A DNA stretch of 64,000 bases, taken from positions 3,224,001-3,288,000 of the forward strand of contig NZ_CP015378.1 of the NCBI RefSeq assembly GCF_001629705.1. The letters are read 5' to 3'. Position numbers and translations under genes: made by a program. Shown here in pieces: positions 63,757 through 64,000 of the stretch. Source of the DNA: Fictibacillus phosphorivorans. GTDB taxonomy: Bacteria > Bacillota > Bacilli > Bacillales > Fictibacillaceae. The notes beneath the pieces were generated by a model. It did not search any database, was not told the DNA's origin, and was given only the letters and a program-made list of their open reading frames with translations. How positions within the stretch are numbered: position 1 is the first letter of the stretch; each line of letters begins with the position of its first letter.

Positions 63757-64000
63757 TTAAACATCTCTTCTTAAAGCTTTTAATACATCAACTGTGGTAG
63801 CTTTGGCTGCTGGCCGCCAACCAGAGAGTAAAGTTACACTCATACAAATCGTTACGGCGATTGCAGTCAGACTCCATGGAATATAAGATAAAATAAAATC
63901 TTCAGGTGGCTTTTCGTTCATAACCTGTTCAACGATGATAGGAAGCGCAAAATTGACTCCATAGCTGATGAGATACGCTAAAATGGTCCCTAAGCCCACT
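63757..64000 (-). CDS. FtsX-like ABC transporter permease (partial, N-terminus off the right edge)
   Basis: The last 80 codons or so of an MacB/FtsX-type permease: two helices (GTILAYLISYGVNFALPII and SLTAIAVTICMSVTLLSGW) and the diagnostic C-terminus RPAAKATTVDVLKALRRD. The true start lies beyond the window, so substrate and partner ATPase cannot be judged. Confidence 0.85.
   Translation of the reverse strand, partial: VGLGTILAYLISYGVNFALPIIVEQVMNEKPPEDFILSYIPWSLTAIAVTICMSVTLLSGWRPAAKATTVDVLKALRRDV

Overview
The window looks like the chromosome of an aerobic, endospore-forming member of the Bacillaceae. Gene content and order closely follow the yut, yun, suf, met/yus and fad neighbourhoods of Bacillus subtilis, and there are spore genes (yutH, yunB, lytH, a YhcN/YlaJ-type lipoprotein, gerA/gerC-type genes). 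Several features are not those of B. subtilis itself: an NhaC-type gene behind a lysine riboswitch, a second UMP-kinase-like gene, a poly-serine protein and a distinctive intergenic repeat family. A Fictibacillus-like genus is my best guess, by inference only. Most genes in the first 54 kb lie on the minus strand.

Layout. 1-5 kb: arginine operon argC-argJ-argB-argD-carA (carA cut by the left edge) with ArgR-type operators before argC and carA. 5-7 kb: two dehydrogenases. 7-16 kb: the yut/lipA/lytH region. 16-19 kb: an NSS amino-acid symporter with its 34-residue MetS-type partner, and the riboswitch-controlled NhaC-type carrier. 19.5-25 kb: yunB, dfrA-thyB, yunC, yunF, a nitroreductase and a lone modA behind a structured leader. 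25-31 kb: the iron-sulfur assembly operon sufCDSUB. 31-35 kb: methionine importer metNPQ with a SAM riboswitch. 35-41 kb: sigI-rsgI, a yus cluster, a sigma-B-type stress protein and gcvH. 42-48.5 kb: fatty-acid beta-oxidation genes fadN-fadA-fadE with a FadR operator, plus proline dehydrogenase. 49-54 kb: a CopD-like protein and an incomplete germinant-receptor locus (A and C subunits, no B). 54-64 kb: UMP-kinase paralogue with a leader-peptide attenuator, poly-serine/Cys protein, ZIP transporter, MscS/CmpX-like membrane protein, an ABC-2 exporter operon with a second leader-peptide attenuator, Cu/Zn superoxide dismutase, an S51 peptidase and the end of an FtsX-type permease.

The most unusual signals are non-coding. 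(1) Five intergenic tandem arrays have a strict 20-21 bp period, about two turns of B-DNA. Each has its own short conserved core, and all lie downstream of genes. One has ten near-identical units and ends in a perfect long hairpin. (2) Five copies of a GC-richer, palindromic repeat element bounded by GTTGAT/ATCAAC ends occur in long (about 220-340 bp) and short (about 130 bp) forms. One sits between the SAM riboswitch and metN. (3) Three leaders look like transcription attenuators of no class I recognise: a structured leader before modA, and two short-ORF leaders followed by intrinsic terminators, before the pyrH paralogue and before the ABC-2 operon. Known riboswitches (lysine, SAM-I) serve as internal positive controls for this reading.

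Many starts were moved from the longest ORF to the codon with a fitting Shine-Dalgarno sequence; TTG and GTG starts are frequent. No rRNA, tRNA, CRISPR array, prophage or transposase gene was seen.
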